Below are positions 1 through 8,282 of a stretch of 64,000 nt of DNA, one piece after another. The notes beneath the pieces were generated by a model. That model was not told the origin of the DNA. It did no database searches and saw only the letters and a program-made list of their open reading frames with translations. Made by a program: the position numbers and the translations under genes. Each line of letters starts with the position of its first letter. Position 1 is the first letter of the stretch. This stretch comes from Pseudoalteromonas sp. T1lg23B (GTDB lineage Bacteria; Pseudomonadota; Gammaproteobacteria; Enterobacterales; Alteromonadaceae): NCBI RefSeq assembly GCF_002964665.1, contig NZ_PQBZ01000013.1, positions 248,001 to 312,000 on the forward strand, given 5' to 3'.

Positions 1-78
1 ACTCAACTGCAAAGCTTGGAGTCGGATCTCGTCAAACTGTTCGCCCGAATGAATTTTTTTGTTGAGTGATTCTTTCAT
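1..78 (-). CDS. partial unknown protein, N-terminus only
   Basis: The leftward frame starts with ATG at 78 and runs off the window edge, so only 26 codons are visible. The start overlaps the stop of the upstream glycosyltransferase by four bases (ATGA), the same coupling used at the other junctions of this leftward operon. The visible residues are polar and charged, with no signal peptide or membrane segment. The family cannot be identified from this fragment. Its position suggests another polysaccharide gene, which is inference only. Confidence 0.6.
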   Translation of the reverse strand, partial: MKESLNKKIHSGEQFDEIRLQALQLS

Positions 79-1109
79 AGTGACTTAAATAATGTGTAGT
101 AATTCTTTACAGCTGATGGCAATTTAAACTCCTCAACATCGACAGAATTTGGTGCCAATCCCCGTTCTACATCTAAAATAGCTTGTGCAAATTTATCAGT
201 TTCCCCAAAAGGGATGAGTAAGCCATACTGGCCGCTCTGCGTCAGCTCTTTAGGTCCATAGCGACAATCAAAAGCAACGATAGGGGTTTGAAGGTAGCTT
301 GCCTCAACCAAAACAGTAGGGAGCCCTTCCCACCTCGACGACAGCAGAATAGCTTTCGCATGTTTGATATATTTATATGGGTTATTCGTTAGGCCATGTA
401 GTACAACGGTATCCTGTAGACCTTTTTGCTCAATTAATGCCTGTAGCTGCTGACGATCTGGGCCGTCTCCGAGGATAACAACCTTACTTTTGAAATCATC
501 TAGTTGCTCAATACTTTTGAGCAGTAAATCATAGCCCTTTTGGAAATGCAGTCGGCCAACACAGACGTAGTAGTTGTGATATTCATCTTGGGGCTCGTTT
601 GCGAGTTGCTGAATATCATCACTGAGCACTGGGTTGTATATTCGTATTGCATCGGATGCAGAGCAGACCTTTAGTTTTATAAGGTTGTCTAAAATCCCAT
701 CTGAAACACAGACCACCTTGTTGACGGTGCGAAAGAGTATCGACGCCGCCATGCGCCTGAGTATATTTTTTATTCTACTTGCTTCAGGTAACTGGATTGG
801 TACGTGCTGTATGACAATTGATTTGGATTTGCTAGGAATAAATGCCCCTAACTTTGATAATCCACCTTTGGTAAATACCACCACATCGGGCTGAAATGCT
901 GTGTTAAGGCTTCTAAAAGCAGTGATAGTATGCGCATCTTTACTGACATGACATAGCTTTTGAAACTCACTCAGTAGCGGGCCTGATTCGGATTGACAGG
1001 CAACTGATATCTTGCAGTCATAATCACCGATCAGCCCTTTTATAAGCTGCAATGTTACGCGCTCGACGCCACCAAAGGTGAAGTCTTCCATTACAAACAA
1101 TAGTTTCAT
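75..1109 (-). CDS. glycosyltransferase family 4 (GT-B)
   Basis: This 344-residue protein is a probable retaining glycosyltransferase that adds one sugar from a nucleotide donor to a lipid-linked oligosaccharide at the cytoplasmic face of the inner membrane. The N-terminus (MKLLFVMEDFTFGGVERV) carries the glycine-rich acceptor-side loop of GT4 enzymes. The C-terminal half has the donor-binding E-x7-E region (SRWEGLPTVLVEAS) and the preceding 'GLTNNPYKYIKHAKAIL' helix typical of Glycos_transf_1. It has no membrane segment. It lies between two genes with four-base start/stop overlaps, so it is translationally coupled to the Wzz-GT2 genes. Donor and acceptor cannot be told from the sequence. Confidence 0.9.
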   Translation of the reverse strand: MKLLFVMEDFTFGGVERVTLQLIKGLIGDYDCKISVACQSESGPLLSEFQKLCHVSKDAHTITAFRSLNTAFQPDVVVFTKGGLSKLGAFIPSKSKSIVIQHVPIQLPEASRIKNILRRMAASILFRTVNKVVCVSDGILDNLIKLKVCSASDAIRIYNPVLSDDIQQLANEPQDEYHNYYVCVGRLHFQKGYDLLLKSIEQLDDFKSKVVILGDGPDRQQLQALIEQKGLQDTVVLHGLTNNPYKYIKHAKAILLSSRWEGLPTVLVEASYLQTPIVAFDCRYGPKELTQSGQYGLLIPFGETDKFAQAILDVERGLAPNSVDVEEFKLPSAVKNYYTLFKSL

Positions 1110-1933
1110 CGACCCATAGCCAGTTTAAGATTATGCAGTAACCCATACTTAACAATGTTCTTGTCAGCTAAGGCAAGCTTTAATAGAGGTACCCATTGCC
1201 CTTGGATGATCTTCTCCCAACAGTTCATTGCTAGTTTTTGTTTTGAACTCATCAGGTGTTGATGTTTATCCAAAAACTGTTGAAAGCCAATCAGTCGATT
1301 TGGTGAGCGAGTGATGCTACCAGTTTTATCATCCTCATGTTGCAGGTAGGTCGATTTATCCAGCTTGATGCCTTTACCAAATCGCTGTGTGAATCTCACC
1401 CAAGTGTCATAATCCTGCCAAGCTTTAAAGGATGTATCAAATCCTCCAATCGCTCTGAGGTCCTCTGTTTTACAAAAGATCTGGTTGCCAACTTTATTGA
1501 TGACCAATATATCTTGTAAATCTAACTCACCGATAAAATAGGGATGTACTTTATGGTTTGTTCCTCTAACAACAGTCACGGGACTACATAAAAAACTATA
1601 TGTATCATTCCATGAATCGATAAATATTTGCAGTCTATCTGGGGTAAACTCATCATCATCATCTAAGCCTGTGATGAAATAGCCTTTAGCATTTTCTATT
1701 GCAACATTCCTTGCATGGCAAGCCCCTTGTGCTGGCACATTATGAAATACTCGAATCTTGTTATTGTTCAGCGATTCGAGGTATTCATTCGTGCCGTCAG
1801 AAGAGCCGTCATTAACAATGATGAGCTCCCAATTGCCGTAACTTTGGGACTCTATGCTTCTTATCGCTCTTTGCAGATTACCTAAGCGGTTATGTGTTGG
1901 CATGTAGATGGTAACAAGTGGTGATAGGCTCAT
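1106..1933 (-). CDS. glycosyltransferase family 2 (GT-A)
   Basis: This 275-residue protein is an inverting glycosyltransferase of the GT2 class. The first 100 residues hold the nucleotide-binding fold: VTIYMPTHNR at the first strand, VNDGSSDGT, and a D-D-D-D metal site (TGLDDDDEF). A later 'W-x-D-Y-D-x-W' segment is usual in this group. The C-terminal part is short and has no transmembrane helix. Four-base overlaps on both sides place it in the leftward operon with Wzz and GT4. It probably builds part of the repeat unit of an O-antigen-like glycan. The substrate is unknown. Confidence 0.9.
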   Translation of the reverse strand: MSLSPLVTIYMPTHNRLGNLQRAIRSIESQSYGNWELIIVNDGSSDGTNEYLESLNNNKIRVFHNVPAQGACHARNVAIENAKGYFITGLDDDDEFTPDRLQIFIDSWNDTYSFLCSPVTVVRGTNHKVHPYFIGELDLQDILVINKVGNQIFCKTEDLRAIGGFDTSFKAWQDYDTWVRFTQRFGKGIKLDKSTYLQHEDDKTGSITRSPNRLIGFQQFLDKHQHLMSSKQKLAMNCWEKIIQGQWVPLLKLALADKNIVKYGLLHNLKLAMGR

Positions 1934-2838
1934 TTGTTTCTCGCTGCATAGAATTTAACAAGGTACACAAACATCGCCAATAGCCCTCCAAGGAAGGTGC
2001 AAACAATCACTATGAAAGCACGCTTGGGGCCATATTTTTCATCTGGAAAGCTGGGGGGATCAATGGTTGTTAAAATATACTCATCTTCTATTTCGGTGAG
2101 CATCTTTTGCTTCGTTTGCTCTTCTATCAATCGATAAAAAACGACTTGCATATCAGAGACATTTGTTTGCTCTAGCTTATTATTAAGGTATTCAATACTT
2201 TTCTTAGCTTGCTCTATATCGTAAAGCTTCATCGTTGCGTTTAGTTCCACGATTAGCTTCTTTAATATAGTTTGAGCAAGGTGTGGAGAGTGATGCTCAT
2301 ACGACAGGCTATACAGGCCGCTTTTTTCTTTATCAATTATCAGTGACTCAGTCAGCTCCATGTAAGCTTTCCAAAGTTGCTTACTTTCTTCTAACTCTAT
2401 GAACTTTTTGCTTTTATCGTCATAGATGTCTTTGTTTAGATGTAGAGTGTTTGTTTCTGGATCCCAAGATTCGGAAGCTAACAAAGGCACTCGCAACTCA
2501 TTGTCATCGATAAATTTGTATAGAAAGCTTTTACTTACGAGTTTAGCTAAGGCCACCTCTGTTTTAAATCCACTGTCATTTGTCGCTGAAATGCCAGCAA
2601 GTGCAGCGAGGCCTCCCAGTTGCCCGCCAAGGTCTCCCGAACCATTTTTAATATTTTGTGTTGGAGCAAGGACTGCGGTGGAGCGATAGATATTTGGTAC
2701 GCTTAATGCTAGCGCAATCCCCATGACGGCGCAGGCAAAACTGATGCCTAATATTACTAATTTTGCAGACCACATGAATCGAACTAATTCGCCAAATTCC
2801 GGCGGCTCTTTGCGCATGCTCAAAGTTGAATTAGTCAT
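1930..2838 (-). CDS. wzz: Wzz-domain polysaccharide chain-length determinant
   Basis: This inner-membrane polysaccharide co-polymerase would set chain length together with a Wzy polymerase. The 302-residue protein has the class architecture: a cytoplasmic N-terminus, a first membrane helix near residues 28-50, a large periplasmic region with coiled-coil character (about 60-270), and a second helix near the C-terminus (AFIVIVCTFLGGLLAMFVY) preceded by a proline-rich stretch (IDPPSFPDEKYGPKR). There is no ATPase or tyrosine-kinase domain, unlike Wzc further right. It is the first gene of the leftward operon. Its chain-length partner Wzy may lie outside the window or be the one at 18.5 kb. Confidence 0.85.
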   Translation of the reverse strand: MTNSTLSMRKEPPEFGELVRFMWSAKLVILGISFACAVMGIALALSVPNIYRSTAVLAPTQNIKNGSGDLGGQLGGLAALAGISATNDSGFKTEVALAKLVSKSFLYKFIDDNELRVPLLASESWDPETNTLHLNKDIYDDKSKKFIELEESKQLWKAYMELTESLIIDKEKSGLYSLSYEHHSPHLAQTILKKLIVELNATMKLYDIEQAKKSIEYLNNKLEQTNVSDMQVVFYRLIEEQTKQKMLTEIEDEYILTTIDPPSFPDEKYGPKRAFIVIVCTFLGGLLAMFVYLVKFYAARNK

Positions 2839-3332
2839 TAGGTAGACATCCTAGAAATACAAAAGGAGTAGGATTATACAGAATTAAAAAAAATCATTAA
2901 ACCTGAGAATTGAAAGCAAAATAATGTGAGATGTTAATATTAGGTAAAGGTTAATTGTGATTGTATGTAAAATTAAAATAAGCTTTCACTTAAAAAATGG
3001 AGCCTAGACGAGTTGTTGGTCGGTGAGAGCAAATATTAGCTCGTTGTTAATGATAATTTTTGTAGTAACTCATTGAAAATTTCTATGGTTTTTTTTGCTT
3101 AACAAATAATAACAACTAAACTGTTTTTTTTTACTTCATTACCCAGTAAAACATATGGTTGATTGAGGTTTTCATAGTGCACTTGAGGTTCTCATCGGAT
3201 ATAATGCAGAACTTTGAGTGAGGCTTTTGGGCCATCACCTCTCTGCTCTTGTTTCGATAGCAATAGTTTTATTCAGTTGGTCTAGATTTTAACTTTAAGT
3301 GGAAGAATACATATGAAGTTGGAGAGTCTTTA
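2839..3332. other. divergent intergenic region between wzz and wecA
   Basis: These 494 AT-rich bases hold no credible gene. They must contain the promoters of both the leftward wzz operon and rightward wecA. The wecA side has a TATAAT at 3200-3205 and a pair of direct repeats just upstream, listed separately. Runs of T and A (3091-3130) could bend the DNA. No strong terminator hairpin or known riboswitch was recognised. Confidence 0.5.
3163..3205 (+). promoter_or_regulatory. wecA promoter candidate with upstream direct repeat
   Basis: A perfect -10 hexamer TATAAT lies at 3200-3205, with only a weak -35 match around 3177-3182. Two near-identical 13-mers (TTGAGGTTTTCAT at 3163-3175 and TTGAGGTTCTCAT at 3183-3195) sit 20 bases apart, about two helical turns, directly over the -35 region. 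This arrangement suggests a binding site for a dimeric regulator. The protein is unknown and the call is inference from spacing alone. Confidence 0.4.
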
Positions 3333-4379
3333 ATGGAGCTCATGTTAGCCTTGTTTTTCTCGTTCGCTATGACTTTAGCGACGATTGGCTTAGTGCGACC
3401 AGTGGCGATTCGATTTAATTTAGTCGATAAACCAAATGAAAGAAAAAAGCATGAAGGGAATATTCCACTAATTGGTGGCATTGCCGTATTCAGCAGTGTA
3501 TTGATCACCGCAAGTTTGTTTTTTCCGTTCAGTAAAGAGCTCGCCAGTTATTTATTTGCTTCCGGTTTGATGGTGATATTAGGCGTGATGGATGACAAAC
3601 ACGATCTTAGCGTTAGATTTAGAGTGTTTTTCCAAGTTGTAGTTGCGTCCCTGATGATTTTTTCTGTGGATAGTTATATCCAAGATTTGGGCAATATTCT
3701 CTTCTTTGGCAATATCAATCTTGCTTGGTTCGGTGTGATATTCACCTATGTTGCTGTCATTGGTATGATCAACGCATTCAACATGGTTGATGGCATAGAT
3801 GGCCTGTTAGGCTCCATGGCAATCATTACACTTACTGCTATCTCTATTCTCCTGTTCAATAGTGGGCAGACAAGCCTAATCTCAATCTTATTGGTTGTTT
3901 CGCTCGTTCCATATCTGATTTTTAACTTGGGTGTATTTGGTACGCAGTTTAAAAAAATATTTATGGGTGATGCCGGTAGTATGTTTATTGGTTTCACCGT
4001 TGTATGGTTGTTAGTTACTAATACTCAAGGTGAAATCAGCGCATTTCGTCCTGTAACCGCATTATGGATAGTGGCAGTGCCCTTGATGGATATGGCTGCT
4101 ATTATCATTCGTCGTGTAAGAAAGGGGAAGTCACCTTTTAGCCCAGATAGAGACCACCTCCATCACATTTTCCTAAGAGCTGGTTTTACGTCCAGACATG
4201 CATTGTTTGTTATTTCACTCATTGGTGTTGTATTTGCTGCGGTTGGTATTTTAGGCGAGCTGCTTGCTGTGTCTGAATCCATCATGTTTTTCACCTTTTT
4301 AGGTATATTTTTCCTCTATAATTACGCCATTTTACACGCCTGGCGATTATTGAAGTGGTATAGAAAGCGCAAGGTTTGA
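3333..4379 (+). CDS. wecA: WecA-type undecaprenyl-phosphate N-acetylhexosamine-1-phosphate transferase
   Basis: This membrane enzyme starts a glycan by transferring GlcNAc-1-phosphate (or a related sugar phosphate) from UDP-sugar to undecaprenyl phosphate. The 348-residue polytopic protein shows the family motifs: the early K-P-N-x-R-K-x-H-x-G block, the DDKxDL Asp pair near residue 90, [12 protein letters not shown] near 150, [10 protein letters not shown] near 215, and the loop [10 protein letters not shown] near 270. ATG 3333 has a GGAGAG six bases upstream. The gene is followed closely by ugd. Sugar specificity cannot be fixed from motifs alone. Confidence 0.9.
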   Translation: MELMLALFFSFAMTLATIGLVRPVAIRFNLVDKPNERKKHEGNIPLIGGIAVFSSVLITASLFFPFSKELASYLFASGLMVILGVMDDKHDLSVRFRVFFQVVVASLMIFSVDSYIQDLGNILFFGNINLAWFGVIFTYVAVIGMINAFNMVDGIDGLLGSMAIITLTAISILLFNSGQTSLISILLVVSLVPYLIFNLGVFGTQFKKIFMGDAGSMFIGFTVVWLLVTNTQGEISAFRPVTALWIVAVPLMDMAAIIIRRVRKGKSPFSPDRDHLHHIFLRAGFTSRHALFVISLIGVVFAAVGILGELLAVSESIMFFTFLGIFFLYNYAILHAWRLLKWYRKRKV

Positions 4380-4393
4380 GGATTTTACAACGC

Positions 4394-5572
4394 ATGCAAA
4401 ACGGTTTAAATATTACAATAGTTGGTACTGGCTATGTCGGTTTGTCCAATGCAATCTTGTTAGCTCAACATAACAAAGTGGTTGCGTTAGACATAGTTCA
4501 AGAAAAAGTCGATATGTTAAACGACGGCCTTTCTCCAATAGAAGATAAAGATATCTCAGACTACTTGGCACGAAAAGATATTCATTTAACAGCTACTACT
4601 GACAAAAAGCTGGCGTATGAAAACGCTGAAATTATAGTGATAGCGACACCTACTGATTACGATCCTGAGACTAATTACTTTGATACCTCATCAGTTGAAG
4701 CTGTTATCAAAGACGTAATGGAATTAGCTCCAACTGCATCAGTATTTATTAAATCGACCGTCCCAGTGGGGTACACACAAAGTGTGAGGGCAAAGTTTGG
4801 TATTAAAAACCTAACCTTCTCACCTGAATTTTTGCGTGAAGGAAAGGCTTTGCATGACAATTTATACCCCTCTAGGGTGATTGTTGGCGGAGAATGTGAG
4901 CGAGCTAAACTGTTTGCTGAACTTTTGGTGCAAGGTGCAAAAAAACAGGACATCCCAGTTCTATTCACAGACTCTACTGAAGCTGAAGCGATAAAGCTGT
5001 TTTCCAATACTTATTTAGCGATGCGTGTTGCCTACTTTAACGAATTGGATAGCTATGCTGAAGCACATGGTTTAAGCAGTCGACAAATTATTGAAGGTGT
5101 AGGTTTAGACCCTCGAATAGGAAACCACTACAACAACCCATCTTTTGGCTATGGTGGCTATTGTTTACCAAAAGACACTAAGCAGCTACTGGCTAACTAC
5201 AAAGATGTACCAAACAATATGATTGCAGCTATTGTTGATGCAAATACCACGCGCAAAGACTTTATTGCAAACTCGATATTAGCTAAGAATCCAAAGGTAG
5301 TTGGTATATATAGGTTAGTTATGAAGTCGGGTTCGGATAACTTCAGAGCTTCTGCGGTACAAGGCATAATGAAGCGAATCAAAGCGAAGGGAGTGACTGT
5401 TATTGTTTATGAACCCAGTTTTGCCGGAGAACATTTTTTCCACTCTGAAGTTGTTAGATCACTCGATGAATTGAAAGTGCGCAGCGATATCATTATTTCT
5501 AATAGGATGGTTGATGAACTGATGGACGTTGAGGATAAAGTCTACACCAGAGATATTTTTAGGTGTGATTAG
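4394..5572 (+). CDS. ugd: UDP-glucose 6-dehydrogenase
   Basis: This enzyme oxidises UDP-glucose twice with NAD+ to UDP-glucuronate, a precursor of acidic polysaccharides. The N-terminal Rossmann loop is [14 protein letters not shown]. Other family blocks follow: ATPTDYD, the STVPVGYT and [11 protein letters not shown] segments, and the catalytic Cys in [12 protein letters not shown]. The C-terminal UDP-binding domain ends without extension, giving 392 residues like E. coli Ugd. A TTG at 4376 would add six residues and overlap the wecA stop. ATG 4394 is preferred because GAGG precedes it and the family motif starts immediately after it. It is likely co-transcribed with wecA. Confidence 0.92.
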   Translation: MQNGLNITIVGTGYVGLSNAILLAQHNKVVALDIVQEKVDMLNDGLSPIEDKDISDYLARKDIHLTATTDKKLAYENAEIIVIATPTDYDPETNYFDTSSVEAVIKDVMELAPTASVFIKSTVPVGYTQSVRAKFGIKNLTFSPEFLREGKALHDNLYPSRVIVGGECERAKLFAELLVQGAKKQDIPVLFTDSTEAEAIKLFSNTYLAMRVAYFNELDSYAEAHGLSSRQIIEGVGLDPRIGNHYNNPSFGYGGYCLPKDTKQLLANYKDVPNNMIAAIVDANTTRKDFIANSILAKNPKVVGIYRLVMKSGSDNFRASAVQGIMKRIKAKGVTVIVYEPSFAGEHFFHSEVVRSLDELKVRSDIIISNRMVDELMDVEDKVYTRDIFRCD

Positions 5573-5712
5573 GCAAAGGTCAATTGAAGTGCGATGAAGT
5601 GAGCGGTGGTAGAGATTGTTGTGTTTTTTGTAACGTTTTGTGATGGCTAAAATTGTATGGATCACACATGATTCTCCACTGTATATAAGACACTAATTTA
5701 TTAATGTACTTA

Positions 5713-5740
5713 TGGACACTCGACTTGAATCACGTATAAT
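5713..5740 (+). promoter_or_regulatory. sigma-70 promoter of rfaH
   Basis: TGGACA at 5713-5718 (one mismatch to the -35 consensus) and a perfect TATAAT at 5735-5740 are separated by 16 bases. This is one of the best promoter matches in the window. Transcription would start near 5747, about 40 bases before the rfaH start codon. Confidence 0.65.
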
Positions 5741-5785
5741 ATGTGCCATTATTTAGAGCACGCATAATTACCAATGGGTTATTGC

Positions 5786-6262
5786 ATGGAACGCTGGTAT
5801 TTACTCTATTGTAAGCCTAAACAAGAAGCTAGAGCTCACTCAAATTTATCAAATCAAGGTATAGAGTCCTGTTTTCCAACGTATAAAAAAAGTAAAACAG
5901 CGATGTCTAAGCTGGTAGAGCAGCCGCTTTTTCCTCGGTACCTTTTCGTAAAGCTAGATCCATATTCTGTTCACTTTTCTGCAGTAAAGTATACGCGCGG
6001 AGTAACAGATTTTGTTCGCTATGGCTCTAAATTGCAAGTAGTTCCTGATGAGCTAGTTGCGCAATTGATGCAACATAGTAAGCAGGAATCTGACTGTGAA
6101 ATTAAAACAGGTGACACTGTTAAAATCACCGAAGGTTGTTACAAGGATTTGCTTGCTATATATCAGCAACCTGAAGGTGATATACGAAGTGTTTTATTGA
6201 TAAAATTACTTAATCAGTATACCCAAATTATTGCATCTAATAGTGCTATTCAAAAAATCTAA
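5786..6262 (+). CDS. rfaH: transcription antitermination protein RfaH
   Basis: RfaH is a NusG paralog that is recruited to RNA polymerase paused at an ops element. It suppresses pausing and Rho termination in long envelope operons and couples them to translation. The protein has 158 residues. The N-terminal NGN domain begins ERWYLLYCKPKQEARA and contains EQPLFPRYLFVKLDP and TRGVTDFVRYG, all close to the E. coli protein. The C-terminal KOW-like domain has KTGDTVKITEG. Where E. coli has the HTT polymerase contact this copy reads HFS. ATG 5786 is chosen over ATG 5774 because it matches the E. coli N-terminus. The ops-bearing wza operon starts immediately downstream. Confidence 0.93.
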   Translation: MERWYLLYCKPKQEARAHSNLSNQGIESCFPTYKKSKTAMSKLVEQPLFPRYLFVKLDPYSVHFSAVKYTRGVTDFVRYGSKLQVVPDELVAQLMQHSKQESDCEIKTGDTVKITEGCYKDLLAIYQQPEGDIRSVLLIKLLNQYTQIIASNSAIQKI

Positions 6263-6302
6263 TTTAGGATTTCATTTGTTGTTATTTTTTCAGCAAAGGG
6301 TG

Positions 6303-6331
6303 TGTTTTGTACCTGAAAAAAAGAGTATAAT
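6303..6331 (+). promoter_or_regulatory. promoter of the wza operon
   Basis: A perfect TATAAT at 6326-6331 is followed by a GC-rich discriminator (GCGCGGC). A poor -35 (TGTTTT, 6303-6308) lies 17 bases upstream. It sits just after the rfaH stop and upstream of the JUMPstart element, as required for ops to lie in the transcribed leader. The resulting 5' leader would be about 370 bases. Confidence 0.5.
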
Positions 6332-6526
6332 GCGCGGCTTTGATTGGCCTTGGTGCTTTGAGTATCGGTAATGTCTCTATTGGTGATTGAGTCGAGATAT
6401 TTTAAAGCTTTAATCTCTATTATATTTTTTGAGTTTATACCTATAGTTAGGTACATATTAGGTCATTATCAATAGTGATGCCTTATTTGTTCTACAAAGC
6501 TGGGTGCTACAGAAAGAATTTTGTAT

Positions 6527-6564
6527 CAGCAATTAGGAGCTGTAACCTAAGGGCGGAAGCGTGC
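6527..6564 (+). promoter_or_regulatory. JUMPstart element with ops site
   Basis: The core GGCGGAAGCGTG at 6552-6563 differs by one base from the RfaH recruitment site ops (GGCGGTAGCGTG). The bases upstream, including TAGGAGCTGTAACC at 6534-6547, also track the longer JUMPstart consensus. A short hairpin (GAGTGT 6582-6587 with ACACTC 6593-6598) follows. The element lies 142 bases before the wza start and about 290 bases after rfaH. It predicts RfaH-dependent elongation through the 15-kb operon. Confidence 0.8.
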
Positions 6565-6705
6565 CTGTGAATGGTTGGGTGGAGTGTGCTTGACACTCTC
6601 CTTGCGATTAAAATTAGTGCATGCTTTAATTAGCGCACTTAAAATGAACCGCTGTATATTTAAGCAGCACATAGTGAAAGATTTTAAAATAATTGGGAAG
6701 ACACA

Positions 6706-7821
6706 ATGGCGCAACGCTGTAAAACGATCATTGCTTCTGCATTACTGTTAGCAATGGGTGGCTGTACGATGATACCTGGTGGCCACTTTGAAGGTATTGG
6801 TTCGGGTGAGCAAACAGCAAATCTCGAACGTGATCTTGAAAAAGTAAATATTCATATCATCGACTCTCAGCTCGTTCAAGAGCATAAGATTAAAAAGGCA
6901 AAGCCAATAGATCGCGCTAAGCTTTCATCAGTTGATGTATCTAGCTATGAGTACCGCCTTGGTGTAGGTGATGTGATCACCATTGGTGTATGGGATCATC
7001 CAGAGCTTACCATACCGGCAGCAGTACAAAGAACTGCTGAATTTGACGGTTTTAGAGTACAAGCAGATGGCACGGTTAATTTTGCTTATGCGCCAAAAGT
7101 TCCAGCAGCAGGCAGAACGGTAAATGAACTTAGAGCAGAGCTTGCAAAAAGATTAAGCCGAGTTATTGAAGAGCCTCAAATTGACGTTAAAGTTGTTGGT
7201 TTTAAAAGTCAAAAGGCTTATGTAACAGGTGAGGTCAGTAAGCCTGGTGTGTATCCAATTACAGAAACTCCCGTAACGCTTATTGATGCAATCAGTCAAG
7301 CAGGTGGCTTAACTGAAAATGCTGATTGGGAAACCGTAACATTTACACGTGGCAACAAGACGGAAGTTATACAGCTGGACGATTTTTATTCTGAGGGTGA
7401 TATTTCACAAAATCGCCTGTTGAGACATGGTGATATTGTCCATATTAGCCGCAATGACAAACGTAATGTGTATGTGCTAGGTGATGTAGTTAAAGCAGGT
7501 AAAGTTAGCGTAAATCGTTATGGTTTAAGTTTAGCCGAAGCGTTAACTGACGTAGGTGGCTTTAACGAACGTACTGCAGATGCAAATGGTGTATTTGTAT
7601 TACGTAAACGCAATCTGCAAAAAGATGGCGTGCTTGCTGATGTATATCAGTTGCATTCTAAAAATGTTGCTTCTTTAGTGCTAGCAGAGCAGTTCGAGTT
7701 ACAGCCACAAGATATTGTTTATGTAACCAGTGCTCCACTCGCCCGTTGGAACAAAGTTATCAGCTTGTTATTGCCTTCGCTGTCAACAGTGGATGCACTT
7801 CAAGATATAGAAAATCAGTAA
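6706..7821 (+). CDS. wza: polysaccharide export outer-membrane lipoprotein Wza
   Basis: Wza forms the octameric outer-membrane channel through which capsule or exopolysaccharide leaves the cell. The 371-residue precursor has a lipoprotein signal with lipobox AMGGC (Cys20). The mature part carries the Poly_export domain (YRLGVGDVITIGVWDHPELT, then VQADGTVNFAYAPKVPAAGRT) and two SLBB repeats (VTGEVSKPGVYPI and VLGDVVKAGKV). A C-terminal amphipathic segment (ARWNKVISLLLPSL) matches the membrane-spanning helix of Wza. It heads the wza-wzb-wzc set, downstream of the ops leader. Confidence 0.95.
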   Translation: MAQRCKTIIASALLLAMGGCTMIPGGHFEGIGSGEQTANLERDLEKVNIHIIDSQLVQEHKIKKAKPIDRAKLSSVDVSSYEYRLGVGDVITIGVWDHPELTIPAAVQRTAEFDGFRVQADGTVNFAYAPKVPAAGRTVNELRAELAKRLSRVIEEPQIDVKVVGFKSQKAYVTGEVSKPGVYPITETPVTLIDAISQAGGLTENADWETVTFTRGNKTEVIQLDDFYSEGDISQNRLLRHGDIVHISRNDKRNVYVLGDVVKAGKVSVNRYGLSLAEALTDVGGFNERTADANGVFVLRKRNLQKDGVLADVYQLHSKNVASLVLAEQFELQPQDIVYVTSAPLARWNKVISLLLPSLSTVDALQDIENQ

Positions 7822-7833
7822 TTGTGAGTACTC

Positions 7834-8268
7834 ATGTTTGATAGTGTTTTAATGGTTTGTGCAGGTAATATCTGCCGCAGCCCAACAGCAGAATACCTGT
7901 TGAAAAGTCAATTAGCAGGTAAAAATGTTAAGGTTTCGTCTGCAGGCCTGACTGCCTTGGAAGGAAAGGCCGCCGATGCTCTTGCACAAGAGCTGGCAAA
8001 TGAACAAGGAATCGACATGAGTCCACACCAAGGTCGCCAGCTAGATGGTAACTTGGTGGCACAAAATAGCCTCATTTTAGTAATGGAACACAGGCACTTA
8101 GAAGACCTGTGTAACCGCTACCCTCAAGCTCGTGGCAAAACCTTTCTACTTGGTAAATGGATTGGAGATAAAGAGATCCCCGATCCATATCGTCAATCAA
8201 GAGAAGCGTTTCAACACGTTTACGAGCTTATCGAAAGCGCTTGTGGCGCTTGGCAAAAGTATTTATAA
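7834..8268 (+). CDS. wzb: low-molecular-weight protein-tyrosine phosphatase Wzb
   Basis: This cytoplasmic phosphatase removes phosphate from the tyrosine-rich tail of Wzc, cycling the export machine. The 144-residue protein has the active-site P-loop CAGNICRS at the N-terminus (Cys9, Arg15) and the general-acid segment DPYRQ near residue 112. It lies 12 bases after wza and 14 bases before the chosen wzc start, clearly in one operon. Confidence 0.95.
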   Translation: MFDSVLMVCAGNICRSPTAEYLLKSQLAGKNVKVSSAGLTALEGKAADALAQELANEQGIDMSPHQGRQLDGNLVAQNSLILVMEHRHLEDLCNRYPQARGKTFLLGKWIGDKEIPDPYRQSREAFQHVYELIESACGAWQKYL

Positions 8269-8282
8269 GGAAACATGGGTAT

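Noticed and set aside
6590..6618. TTGACA at 6590-6595 as a promoter for wza
   Set aside because: No -10 lies at suitable spacing, and a start there would leave the ops element untranscribed. The TATAAT at 6326 is a better fit.
8241..8282. Longer Wzc start at TTG 8241
   Set aside because: It lies inside wzb and lacks a ribosome site. ATG 8283 has AAGGAAA at nine bases.
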